Assembly: GCA_046329055.1 (NCBI GenBank)
Contig: JAXLVK010000011.1
Coordinates: forward strand, 21,495 to 85,494
Source: JADKCL01 sp046329055
GTDB lineage: Bacteria; Bacteroidota; Bacteroidia; J057; JADKCL01
DNA length: 64,000 bases
Reading direction: 5' to 3'
Of the stretch, positions 1 to 8,645 are shown in pieces; within the stretch, counting starts at the first letter, position 1, and each line of letters opens with the position of its first letter. The position numbers and the translations under genes were made by a program. The notes under the pieces were generated by a model. That model worked only from the letters and a program-made list of their open reading frames with translations. It was not told the DNA's origin and ran no database searches.

Positions 1-901
1 CTTGCGACCGGAACGGGGCCTGCACCAGGAGATTTACCGGGAGTTCGGCATCCGGAATTGGTACATCAAGGACATGGAGTACGTCACCACCCGCGAATTC
101 TGGGTTGGAGGGCGGTTGCCGGGCGACTTGGGATTGCGGCTGGCCAATCGGGTCGAGGAAGTCGCAATGGCCTATCCGAGCAGCTTTGATGGGGACAGCA
201 CATTTACATTCGATGAATGGGAGCTGGGCATCCGCTGGGCGCCGGGAGCGAAGTACGCGAGGAATGCAGGGCGCCGGGTCTTGCTGGAAAACAAAGCTCC
301 GGTCCTTATGGCACGCTACGCACGTGGATTGGACAGCCGGTTCGGGGATTACGAATACAATGGGCTGGCATTTGCCCTCCACCATGATTTCAGGGCATTC
401 CGGGGCGGGAAGGGCAGCATCACCTTGCTCGCAGGATGGAATGACCGGAGCCTGCCGCGCTCGCGGATGCGGGTTTTCCGCGCCACCTACGACCGCCGCA
501 ACCAAACCCAACTCGCCGGGGCATTCAACACGATGCGCTACGACGAATTCGCCGCCGACATGTATGCGGAGGGCTTCATCTACCTGGATCCCAAGCTCCG
601 ATGGTTCCGGTTGGGAAAGATTCAGCCGCAATTGCATTTTTCCTTGGCGGGCGCTTGGGGGCAATTGCATCCCACATCCCAGGGGCTTGCCCTCCCCTAC
701 CCTGTTCGGGCACCGAGGTTGGGCTATTGGGAACCGGGTATCAGCATCACGCACCTGCTGCCGACTAGCAAGCGCGATGATATCATCTGGTCGTTTCTTC
801 GAACCCTTGGAGTCGGCTTGAGCTACCGCGCCGGAGCCTACACCTTGCCGAATTGGAAGGACAATGTCGCACTGAGGCTGACATTTGGCGGTAGCCGATG
901 A
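1..901 (+). CDS. Outer-membrane protein C-terminus, DUF5686-like (5' partial)
   Basis: Only the last ~300 residues are present; the reading frame is open to the left edge, so the true start lies outside the window and the first in-frame TTG should not be taken as the start. The segment alternates aromatic and polar residues like a transmembrane beta-barrel and ends in a short strand closing in LTFGG. The motif FNTMRYDEF followed by a predicted strand, and GYWEPGISI further on, resemble the C-terminal barrel part of DUF5686 / carboxypeptidase-regulatory-like outer-membrane proteins of Bacteroidota. The function of that family is not settled. The stop lies one base from the end of the convergent gene at 903. 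The family assignment is from memory of conserved motifs and is moderate; coding status is clear. Confidence 0.65.
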   Translation, partial: LRPERGLHQEIYREFGIRNWYIKDMEYVTTREFWVGGRLPGDLGLRLANRVEEVAMAYPSSFDGDSTFTFDEWELGIRWAPGAKYARNAGRRVLLENKAPVLMARYARGLDSRFGDYEYNGLAFALHHDFRAFRGGKGSITLLAGWNDRSLPRSRMRVFRATYDRRNQTQLAGAFNTMRYDEFAADMYAEGFIYLDPKLRWFRLGKIQPQLHFSLAGAWGQLHPTSQGLALPYPVRAPRLGYWEPGISITHLLPTSKRDDIIWSFLRTLGVGLSYRAGAYTLPNWKDNVALRLTFGGSR

Positions 902-902
902 A

Positions 903-1658
903 CTATTGCAGGGTGACTTCGAGGACGCCCGTCGTCATCCAAATTTCGTCCTCGTTATAGACCCGGAACGTGTACACGCCCGCGCTGTTGAATTTGTAGG
1001 GAAACTGCGAATACGTCCAGTTTGGGTCTAGGCTGAATTCCATGGTTTCCAGGTAGTTGCCAGCACCTGCGCCGGAACCCACCCATACATCGACATAGAT
1101 ATGGTGCGTCTTGAATGGCCTGATATGCCAGAGCAGCACCGACAGGTTCACCGCCTCCCCCACCCGGAAGCGGATGTTGTGCAGGCTCGTGTCCGCGATG
1201 CCTCGGGTGGCGCTGTTGCAAAACACCAATTCCACTCCATCAAAGTATTCAGGGCTGTTTTCCTCCTCTTTCAGGATGATTTCGACCTCCGATCGGCAGA
1301 TTTCACGCTTGTCGGCATTCATGACCAGGACCCGGTATCGGCCGGTCTGCGAAAATCGGTAAGACAGCACCTCCCAGTTCCGGTTGTGGTTCACCTGCGT
1401 GGTTTTGGTGTCGAACTCCGCAAATTTCCCGTCCTGCAGGTAATCGATGAAGAAGTAGAGTTTCTCGGTCGTCAGCGGATTGGTCGCCCGGAACAAAATC
1501 TCGACATCCTGACCGAAGCGCTCCAGCTCAAACTGCTTCCCCGAACCGAGGGGCAGGCCATTGTCGGTATGGTCCAAGCAAAAGGTGATGTCCTGCGCGC
1601 GCGCTCCGAGGCCAATCAAAGCCAAAACGAGTCCGAGGATGTACCTTTTTCCAACCAT
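903..1658 (-). CDS. Secreted protein with two related beta-sandwich-like halves
   Basis: 251 residues with a clear signal peptide ending in ARAQ near residue 22, so it is exported. The mature protein looks internally duplicated: each half begins with a hydrophobic-Phe-Cys element (ITFC near residue 25, LVFC near residue 145), continues through an alternating stretch with Asn/Trp, and ends with a Gly-Arg/Val-Tyr-x-Val-x-Asn strand pair (GRYRVLVMN, GVYTFRVYN). This suggests two immunoglobulin-like modules. There is no sorting tail, so it probably stays in the periplasm or on a membrane. It is convergent with the gene ending at 901. I do not recognise the family and assign no function. Confidence 0.75.
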   Translation of the reverse strand: MVGKRYILGLVLALIGLGARAQDITFCLDHTDNGLPLGSGKQFELERFGQDVEILFRATNPLTTEKLYFFIDYLQDGKFAEFDTKTTQVNHNRNWEVLSYRFSQTGRYRVLVMNADKREICRSEVEIILKEEENSPEYFDGVELVFCNSATRGIADTSLHNIRFRVGEAVNLSVLLWHIRPFKTHHIYVDVWVGSGAGAGNYLETMEFSLDPNWTYSQFPYKFNSAGVYTFRVYNEDEIWMTTGVLEVTLQ

Positions 1659-1779
1659 TCTATTTTCAAATGTACTGATTCGGACGAATTGCAGGTAGCT
1701 CGATCATCTGCAATGCATTTCGAACATGATTCCATGCATTCGGATTTTTGTAGTTTGCATTCACAGAACGTCAACGACT

Positions 1780-2184
1780 ATGAATCGGATTGGTAGAATT
1801 TCAATGATCCTGATGCTCACCCTGATCGCCGCTGGGACTGCATCAGCCCAGAAAGGCAATATCGCAGCGGTGGTTGCCCACAAATGGCGGGTGATCTGGT
1901 ACTCTGACAATGGCGAAGAGAAAAACATGGAGGCCAAGAAGCAGCAGCTCATCCTGCGCGAAGATGGCACCGGAGAAATGTTCATGATGGGCCAAAAGGT
2001 CGGCGATGTCAATTGGATGGTCGCCTCCGGCAAGGACAAGATCACATTCCAGGACGATCCGCTTGCTGAACCCTACCTCGTGAAAGTCTCCAAATACAAA
2101 AAGGGACTCAACATGCTCTTCACCGGCACCATGCCCAACGGCGTCGAGCGCAAGGTCTATTTCGAACGCTTGCTAGGCAAGTGA
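1780..2184 (+). CDS. Small secreted lipocalin-like protein
   Basis: 134 residues with a signal peptide cleaved after ASAQ (near residue 24). I chose the ATG at 1780 because the longer reading from 1726 adds 18 residues that do not resemble a signal sequence. The mature part has the shape of small Bacteroidota lipocalin-like proteins: an early KWRV-W element, then a strand with EDGTGEM, then W-x-V, and a final strand with RKVYFERL. A protein of similar plan (a lipoprotein) is at 42394. The ligand is unknown. A strong intrinsic terminator follows at 2208. Confidence 0.75.
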   Translation: MNRIGRISMILMLTLIAAGTASAQKGNIAAVVAHKWRVIWYSDNGEEKNMEAKKQQLILREDGTGEMFMMGQKVGDVNWMVASGKDKITFQDDPLAEPYLVKVSKYKKGLNMLFTGTMPNGVERKVYFERLLGK

Positions 2185-2207
2185 GCATCGAGCCTCGCCT
2201 AAAGTGA

Positions 2208-2243
2208 ATCGCCCGTTCCACTCAAGGAACGGGCGATTTTATT
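2208..2243 (+). terminator. Intrinsic terminator, probably bidirectional
   Basis: A perfect 12-bp stem (2208-2219 with 2226-2237), a 6-base loop and a T-rich tail. It sits between the + gene ending at 2184 and the - gene ending at 2285, so it can serve both. Confidence 0.88.
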
Positions 2244-2284
2244 CTCAGAGCAATTTTCAGTTGCTCCTTTTCAGTCTAAAATGA

Positions 2285-5200
2285 TCACCTGACCAAGGTG
2301 ATGTTTCCATTGTAGTCCCGGTCGCCGATGCGGAGGCTGTAGTAGTAAACGCCATCCGTCACATCTGCCCCCGAGGTGCTCTTGCCATCCCAGCCAGCGA
2401 TCTTGTTGTTGGAGGACCATTGCTTCACACCCCAGCGGTCAAACACTGAGACGCTGAAGGGCTGATTTCCGGTGTATTGCACCAGGAATTCATCGTTCAC
2501 GCCATCGCCATTCGGGCTGAACACGTTGGGGATGAACAGGTCAGGAATCTTGATGATGTACGGCCCATGGGTGATCGTGCCGGAGCAACCCCATTGGTTG
2601 CGGACGGTCAAGGTCACGAAATAGGTGCCTGGCATGCTGAAGGTGTAGGCCGGATCCTGCTCGCTGCTTTGGAAGCCTGTGCCGAAGTCCCAGAGCCATG
2701 CAGTGCTGCCTTGGGTGTCATCGACAAAGTTCACCGCGGTGCCGGGCAGGGTCAGCTCAACCGGATAGTTCGGGTCGGAGTGGAACTGCGGGACCACAGT
2801 GTCGTGGACGGTGACGATGGTCGGGACATCCGCACTGTCAGAGCATCCGCCGAGGTTGGTGCCCCAGAGCATCACGGAGTAGCTGCCCGGATCGGTGTAG
2901 GTATGCGTCACAGGGGTGCCGTTTTGGCGGGGTGTCCCGTCCCCGAAGTCCCAGGTGAGCAGCACGCCATCCGCCGTTGTGGATTGGAAGACGACCTCAG
3001 TGGGCGCGCAGCCCTCTTCGAAGGAGGACAAGAAGTCCACCTTCGGGGTTTCGATCACATTGATGGTGACGGTGTCAGAACCGAAGCAGCCGCCCTCCGA
3101 CAATGTCACCACGTAGTTGGTGGTGGAGAATGGGGTCGCAATCGGATCAGCGGATGTTGCGTCATCCAAGCTTGCCGCAGGTGCCCAAGAAATGGCGCTG
3201 CCGCCAAGTCCGCCTGTCACATGTAGGCCCACTGATTGGCCTTGGCAGATGGTAGAGGTATCCGCCGTGGCGACAGGATGGATCTCTTGCACCACCGTGA
3301 CCAATACCGAGTCCGTCATGGAGCAAGTATTGTAGGTGACGGTGAAGTAGAAGAACATGCTTTGATCGGGCTCGACCTGCACGTTTTGGGTATTGTTGGG
3401 ACCCACGATGTACTGCGCAGGCTGCCACTCGATCACGAGGTTTTGGAGGTCACCGGGGGCGACGCCGTTCACCCAGCTGATGGTGCCATTGAGGTTCCAG
3501 GGGCCATTTCCGGCGCAAACCGTCATGTTCGGCCCGGCATCCACAATCGGCGAAGGATTGATGGTGACCAAGACAGAGTCATAGTTGGTGCAGCCATGGA
3601 GGGAGGTCGCAGTGAGGTAGTAGTAACCCGTCTGCGAAGGTGAGGCCATTACGTCCGGGACGTTGGTCGCGCTCAGACCTGCGCTCGGGCTCCAAGTATA
3701 GGTGGCGATCGAGTCGGTGATGATCTGCGCCGAAATGGACGCGTGACCATCCAAGAATGCGGAGTCGCCAGCACAGATGTCGCGGTTTTGGCCTGCGTCA
3801 ACGGTCGGAATCTCGCTCACGAAGACCGTGGTGGTATCCGCGATGCTCGGGCAGCCGTTGCTCCATACCACGAGCGAGTAGATCGTGGTCAGGGCAGGTC
3901 CAGCCATCGGGTTGGGCTGATTGTAGGTGCTGAGTCCGGTGGTCGGGCTCCATTGGAATTCGTATTGAGGACCAGCGCCGTAGCCGTTGCCGACGAGTTG
4001 CGCGGAGTCTCCGTCACAGATGACGGCATTGGGGCCCGCATCTGCGATCGGAAGGGGATTCACGATGACCGCGACGGTGCTCAGGGTGTCGGTTGTGGTA
4101 TAATCGGAAGTACAGCCCGTGCTCAGGTCGGTGACGACGAGGGCATAGATGATGGTCGTGTCAGGACGGGCGCAGGGATTCAGGATGTTCGGGTTGTTGA
4201 GGCCCGTGCCGGGAATCCACTGATAGTTGTAGGGGCCAAAGCCATTGGTGATGGTCGGCTGCAGGACCACGCAAGGAGCCGGAGTGGCGCAAATCGCGGT
4301 ATCAGGCCCGGCATTGACGATGGGCTTCGGCAGCACGTTCACGACCATGGAATCCAGCAGCGAGGTGCAGCCGTTTTGGTCGGTCACCAGCAAGTAATAG
4401 GTGGTGGTGTCCGTGGGGTTGGCGATGGGGTTCGGGCAGTTGACACAGCTCAAGCCGCAAGGCGGGTTGTTGCAGGACCAGGTGTAGTAGTAAGGTGCGC
4501 CGCCGCCGCCGCTTGCGGTGCCGCTGATCATCACACCGCCGGAACCTTCGCAGAAGCTGGCATCAGCACCTGCATTGGCGATGGGATTGGGATTGGCGGT
4601 GACCGTAGTGCTTCCGGTGACGATGCAGCCATGGGCGTCCGTCACGGTGACGGAATAGTTGCCTTGGCAGAGGTTGATCAGGCCGGGCGCTGTCGAGCCA
4701 TTGCTCCAGAGGTAGGTGTAGGGCGGGGTGCCGCCGCCTGCGACGGCGTTGGCGGTGCCATTGCATTGTCCGGCGCAGGACTCAGGCGTGGAATAGGCCA
4801 CGACGGTGTTTTGTGGCGGCTCCAGGATGGTCACGTTGCGGGTGATGGTGCAGCCGTTGCCGTCGGTGATGGTCACTGTGTAGTTGCCAGCGAGGAGGTT
4901 GTTCGCGGTGGCGTTGGTGGCACCCGAAGACCAAGAATATGTGTAGCCGGGGGTACCGCCCGAGGGAAATGCCGTCGCAGAACCCGTCGGGGTGCCGTTG
5001 CAGTTCGCGTCAACATGGGACACGGTAGCGGACATCTGCGAGGGCTGCGTCACGGTGATCGAGGTCACGGCTGTGCAGCCATTGGCGTCGGTGACGGTGA
5101 CGGAGTGGGTACCTGCGGGCAGGCCGGATGCTGTGGCCGTGTTTTGGCCGTTGCTCCAGTGGTAGGTGTAGCCGGGCGTACCGCCCGATGCACTTGCGGT

Positions 5201-6676
5201 GCCGCCGCCGGATGAGCCGCCGAAGCACAAGGCCGGCGACATGGTGGCTGCAGGAACGACTTGGGTGGGTTGCAAAATTTGCACCGTGTCCAGCATGATG
5301 CAGCCATTGGCGTCGGTGACCCGGACGGTGTAGGTGCCTGCGGACAGGTTGTTGGCGGAGGCATTGGTGCCGCCTGTGGGAAGCCATTGATAGGTGTAGC
5401 CGGGGGTGCCACCTGTGGCTGCGGTGGTGGCTGTGCCTGTCGCGGTACCGAAACAGAGGGCATCCGTGGCAGTGGCATTGGGCGCAACCAAGGTAGGCTG
5501 AATGATCTCCACAGAGTCGATCAACACGCAGCCCAAGCTGTCCACGATCACCACATTGTAGGTGCCTGCCGGGAGGTTGGTCACGCTGGAGGTGGTATTG
5601 CCGAGCTGCGGCCAGTCAAAGGTGAGCGGGCTGGTGAGGCCGGAAGGCGACACGTTGATGCTGCCATTGGAGCCGCCGTTGCAAAGGGGATTGGTAATGG
5701 AGGGGTTCACAGCTGCGCCGAGCGGTGCTGGTCCAGCCACGTCCACGGTGTCGTGCACCGTCACGATGCTGCCGTCGCAGTTGGTGTAAACCACGGTGGA
5801 GGCGTACTGATTGCTACATGCAGTGGGGCAAACGGTGACGGTATCCGTGTTGGCAATCGGAACGGGGTTGCCGATTTGCGTCCAAGTAGTGGTGTGGTTG
5901 AGCGGGCCGGCAGGGGTGAACCGCCATCCTTCATTGGTGGCGCTCCACTGCGTGGGGAAGTTTCGGCCGGGGACGACCACTGCTTGGGAGCCATTCGAAT
6001 TGTGAACACCCAAGATGGATGCACCGCCGTTCCAAGTGGAGCAGAGGGGTTTGTCTTGGATGTAAACCTCGATGATGTTGGTGGTTTCGTAAATCGCGAT
6101 CTGCTGCGTGGTGAAGGAGCTCGTGCAGGAGAACATGGCGTTTTGGAACCAAGACACCACAAACACCCGGCAGGGGGCCACACCATACATCTGCGCATAG
6201 ACGTTGCCGCCAAAGGAAGGGTTGATGTCATGCCAAGGCCCCATGATGGTGTTCATGGGGTTCGCGGGGTTCGGAATCGGGTTGCCAATGGGCCATTGGC
6301 AATAGGATCCCTGGGGGTACAATGTAAAGGAGATCAAGCCATTGGAACCTGGCTGACACTGGTTGTAGGTGTTGCCGTAGAAGCAGAAGTTGAACGGCAA
6401 CTGTACCACAGGTCCCCATACGTCGTCCTGGTTGATGATGATCGACTGTCCCGTGGTGAAGGAATACGGATTGTAGGGGATCGCCTGAACGTTGTAGGTG
6501 CTGGGTTGGTAACCCGAGACGGGTATGGCGGTCAGTTGCACGCAACCGTTCACCGAGTTGGCGATGGTGGTGTCATTCCCCGCATAAACGCCGGGACATG
6601 AGATGGTGGGTTGAGCGAAGGCAGAAGAACAGGCAACAAGAATCGAGCAGAAAACAAACCAAAGTGCTTTTTTCAT
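2285..6676 (-). CDS. SprB-repeat/PKD surface protein with T9SS type B (gliding-motility-associated) C-terminus
   Basis: 1463 residues counted from the ATG at 6676, where a typical signal peptide (MKKALWFVF...SSAFAQ) begins; the upstream in-frame extension has no signal character. The N-terminal part (~80-250) resembles a nidogen-like or jelly-roll region with GPWHDINPSFGG. About five SprB-like repeats follow (~325-705), each with C(N/F)G, a YxWSNG/YTYSW strand and an AGTYTVTVTDANGC strand. Then come Ig-like modules starting NAGPD/DAGPN (~705-1130), PKD domains with WDFGDG (~1240-1340), and the type B sorting domain (~1375-1463) with IPNVFSPNGDGVND and DRWG motifs. Such proteins are carried over the outer membrane by T9SS and anchored at the surface, often for adhesion or gliding. 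The exact role is unknown. Confidence 0.93.
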   Translation of the reverse strand: MKKALWFVFCSILVACSSAFAQPTISCPGVYAGNDTTIANSVNGCVQLTAIPVSGYQPSTYNVQAIPYNPYSFTTGQSIIINQDDVWGPVVQLPFNFCFYGNTYNQCQPGSNGLISFTLYPQGSYCQWPIGNPIPNPANPMNTIMGPWHDINPSFGGNVYAQMYGVAPCRVFVVSWFQNAMFSCTSSFTTQQIAIYETTNIIEVYIQDKPLCSTWNGGASILGVHNSNGSQAVVVPGRNFPTQWSATNEGWRFTPAGPLNHTTTWTQIGNPVPIANTDTVTVCPTACSNQYASTVVYTNCDGSIVTVHDTVDVAGPAPLGAAVNPSITNPLCNGGSNGSINVSPSGLTSPLTFDWPQLGNTTSSVTNLPAGTYNVVIVDSLGCVLIDSVEIIQPTLVAPNATATDALCFGTATGTATTAATGGTPGYTYQWLPTGGTNASANNLSAGTYTVRVTDANGCIMLDTVQILQPTQVVPAATMSPALCFGGSSGGGTASASGGTPGYTYHWSNGQNTATASGLPAGTHSVTVTDANGCTAVTSITVTQPSQMSATVSHVDANCNGTPTGSATAFPSGGTPGYTYSWSSGATNATANNLLAGNYTVTITDGNGCTITRNVTILEPPQNTVVAYSTPESCAGQCNGTANAVAGGGTPPYTYLWSNGSTAPGLINLCQGNYSVTVTDAHGCIVTGSTTVTANPNPIANAGADASFCEGSGGVMISGTASGGGGAPYYYTWSCNNPPCGLSCVNCPNPIANPTDTTTYYLLVTDQNGCTSLLDSMVVNVLPKPIVNAGPDTAICATPAPCVVLQPTITNGFGPYNYQWIPGTGLNNPNILNPCARPDTTIIYALVVTDLSTGCTSDYTTTDTLSTVAVIVNPLPIADAGPNAVICDGDSAQLVGNGYGAGPQYEFQWSPTTGLSTYNQPNPMAGPALTTIYSLVVWSNGCPSIADTTTVFVSEIPTVDAGQNRDICAGDSAFLDGHASISAQIITDSIATYTWSPSAGLSATNVPDVMASPSQTGYYYLTATSLHGCTNYDSVLVTINPSPIVDAGPNMTVCAGNGPWNLNGTISWVNGVAPGDLQNLVIEWQPAQYIVGPNNTQNVQVEPDQSMFFYFTVTYNTCSMTDSVLVTVVQEIHPVATADTSTICQGQSVGLHVTGGLGGSAISWAPAASLDDATSADPIATPFSTTNYVVTLSEGGCFGSDTVTINVIETPKVDFLSSFEEGCAPTEVVFQSTTADGVLLTWDFGDGTPRQNGTPVTHTYTDPGSYSVMLWGTNLGGCSDSADVPTIVTVHDTVVPQFHSDPNYPVELTLPGTAVNFVDDTQGSTAWLWDFGTGFQSSEQDPAYTFSMPGTYFVTLTVRNQWGCSGTITHGPYIIKIPDLFIPNVFSPNGDGVNDEFLVQYTGNQPFSVSVFDRWGVKQWSSNNKIAGWDGKSTSGADVTDGVYYYSLRIGDRDYNGNITLVR
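4560..5710 (-). repeat. Tandem SprB-like repeat units
   Basis: Within the preceding gene, about five degenerate units of roughly 75-80 codons encode the pattern LCFG/CNG, YTYxWSNG, LxAGxYxVTVTDANGC, ITVTQP. The units diverge in sequence, so they are old protein repeats and not recent DNA duplications. Confidence 0.75.
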
Positions 6677-6950
6677 AGATGAGTGTCCAATGCACACCGA
6701 TTTTATCCAATAACTTGAGGCAATGGCACAATGCCCTACCTGGCGAATCCGGCTCATCAGAAATGGATGGGGAAATTTACAAAGTTTGCGACTGATCGCA
6801 ATAGCCTCAGCCCCAACAGACTGAATTGGCACGCGAACAGGCATTCTCTGCCTCACTACACCCTATTCCGAATCATCCAAACAACGCAGAGCAAAGGAAC
6901 GGACCAATCCCCGATTCACCAAAGAAGGTTATCCACCCGTCGCGCAGCCG

Positions 6951-8369
6951 TCACTGATAGCCTTTCGCGGCCTTTTCCAGCAACCACGCCTCCTCCACGA
7001 GGGGCTGCGTTTCAGCGATTTGCGACCGCAACTTGCCCACATCCCCATCCGATTCGCTCGTCCGGTAAATGGCCTGCACCAGGTTCACGAAATGCGTGTA
7101 CGCCAAGCGGTTGTGCTCGGAAATGAGCTGATTCCGCTTGAGGAAGGTCCGGAAACTGGAAATCAGGGAGAGCATCGCCTCGGTCGCCCCTTGCTCGAAG
7201 TAGATCATGAGCATCATCTTCCGGGTGTCCAGCGAGTAGAACACGTCCGTGAACTCCACCCGCAAGAGGCAGCGGAGGGCTTGATCGTATTCGCGGCGGT
7301 GATAATGCAGGTCGGCGAGGTTGTAGGCGTAGGCATTTTCCCGCAGGTCCTCGGGCAGCATGGGCTTGTAGCGGTTGATGAAGCCCTCGACCCAGTCGTA
7401 TTCCGCCAACCGCAGCCCCACGCTCGCGATGTTTTTGTACTTCCAGGCACTCAGGACCCCGTCCTCCATGATATTGCCGCTGTCCAATGCCGCCCGGTAC
7501 AGCCGCAGGAGCTGCCCGAGGTAACTCGCCTCCCCTGCCCTCACCTGACGGATCGAGTAATTCTGCGCGTAGGAGAACAGTTCCCGCCAATATTCGCCTC
7601 CCAAGGCGGCTGCATTGTCCACCAACAGCCGCGACAATCCCTGAAAGCTCTCCTCCCCTGCCTCGCCCGTGAGCAGTCGCAGCACCATGTAATAGGCCGC
7701 CATGGCGGGAACCTTCTCATGGTCGTAATTGCTCAGGTGAGCCAGCAGGTCGCTCGTGAGGCCCGTGTCGTAATGCCCGGAGAGGATGAATTGTCGGTTG
7801 ATGAGCTCGCAGGTGAGGCGCAGGCGTGAGATGAGGTAGAAGTCGTCGAGGTCGTCCACCATCTCTTGCAGGTTGGCATCGTAGGTCCTCGCCTGCCGGT
7901 TCAGCATCTCCCGCACCTCGGTCCCGGCCGCCTGATACCGCCACCAGAAATGCTGTTCATCGCGCACCGGGGTCATTTCCAACCGCTGATGAATGCGCTT
8001 GAGCTGCAACCGGAAGTGCTTTTCCAAGGGTCGCTTTTCCATCGCTTCCAGGATATGCAAGTCGCGGAGCTGCTCCTTTTGGTGGTATTGCTCCATGCCG
8101 AGGAAGGTCTCCGCCAGCCGCAACAGGGCGTTCATCTCGGTCGCGATCTCCTGCTCACTGCCCGGGCGACCCGGATGCGCACGCTCCCAAACCGCAAATC
8201 GGTCACATCCCTCAGGCGAAAATTCCGGCGCAGACTCCCTGATGGCGCGGAACATGGCGATCAAGTTGCCGCTCTTATTGAAATAGGGGGAACTCAAAAA
8301 GTCCTCAAATCGCCGCATTTCCGCGGGCCTGAAGGTTCGCAGCAAGGTGACCAACTTACTTTGGTGCAT
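6951..8369 (-). CDS. Helical (TPR-like) protein of unknown function
   Basis: 472 residues with no signal peptide or membrane segment, hence cytoplasmic. It starts MHQSKLVTLLRTF and contains FLSSPYFNKSGNL near residue 24, a pattern I associate with a widespread uncharacterised family in Saprospiria-type genomes. The rest is almost entirely amphipathic helices rich in Leu, Arg and Glu, including YNLADLHYHRREYDQALRCL, which resembles a tetratricopeptide hairpin. It is a single-gene unit; a CAAAGGTA box (reverse of TACCTTTG) lies about 30 bases upstream at 8398. No catalytic motif is visible, so a scaffold role is possible but unproven. Confidence 0.8.
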   Translation of the reverse strand: MHQSKLVTLLRTFRPAEMRRFEDFLSSPYFNKSGNLIAMFRAIRESAPEFSPEGCDRFAVWERAHPGRPGSEQEIATEMNALLRLAETFLGMEQYHQKEQLRDLHILEAMEKRPLEKHFRLQLKRIHQRLEMTPVRDEQHFWWRYQAAGTEVREMLNRQARTYDANLQEMVDDLDDFYLISRLRLTCELINRQFILSGHYDTGLTSDLLAHLSNYDHEKVPAMAAYYMVLRLLTGEAGEESFQGLSRLLVDNAAALGGEYWRELFSYAQNYSIRQVRAGEASYLGQLLRLYRAALDSGNIMEDGVLSAWKYKNIASVGLRLAEYDWVEGFINRYKPMLPEDLRENAYAYNLADLHYHRREYDQALRCLLRVEFTDVFYSLDTRKMMLMIYFEQGATEAMLSLISSFRTFLKRNQLISEHNRLAYTHFVNLVQAIYRTSESDGDVGKLRSQIAETQPLVEEAWLLEKAAKGYQ

Positions 8370-8397
8370 TCTAGGCGACAGTTTTTGAGCTCATGAC

Positions 8398-8405
8398 CAA
8401 AGGTA
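8398..8405 (-). promoter_or_regulatory. Possible -7 box for the gene at 6951-8369
   Basis: On the minus strand this reads TACCTTTG, matching the Bacteroidota -7 consensus TANNTTTG. A TTG (CAA on the plus strand, 8422-8424) lies 16 bases upstream, slightly short of the usual spacing. The surrounding 8370-8645 stretch is AT-rich, gene-free and divergent. Confidence 0.45.
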
Positions 8406-8610
8406 AGGAAAAAGGGTGTTTCAAAAATTAAGATTCAATTTTTAACTATTTACATTGACGGCAATTCAACAATAAAGCACACAATACAACAAAAACCACA
8501 GCTTATCAGCCAATTTTTTCCAAACACATTAATTTATTACATCTTATCATCTCAAATCAAATCCCCAATTAATCCCCAAAAATGTATTTCGCCATGGAAA
8601 TTCAACCCTC

Positions 8611-8618
8611 TATGTTTG
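8611..8618 (+). promoter_or_regulatory. Possible -7 box for the gene at 8646
   Basis: TATGTTTG matches TANNTTTG and lies 27 bases before the first ATG. I see no TTG at the expected -33 distance, so this is a weak call. Confidence 0.35.
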
Positions 8619-8645
8619 ACCTTGAAACCAAAGGCGTGATGTAAA

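Noticed and set aside
3743..5215. 490-codon plus-strand frame inside the SprB-repeat gene, and similar frames over the HYR gene (26558-29512)
   Set aside because: They mirror Thr/Ser/Gly-rich repeat coding on the other strand and carry no recognisable domain. The first ~45 codons of the 26558 frame do contain real DUF4249 sequence, counted under that pseudogene.
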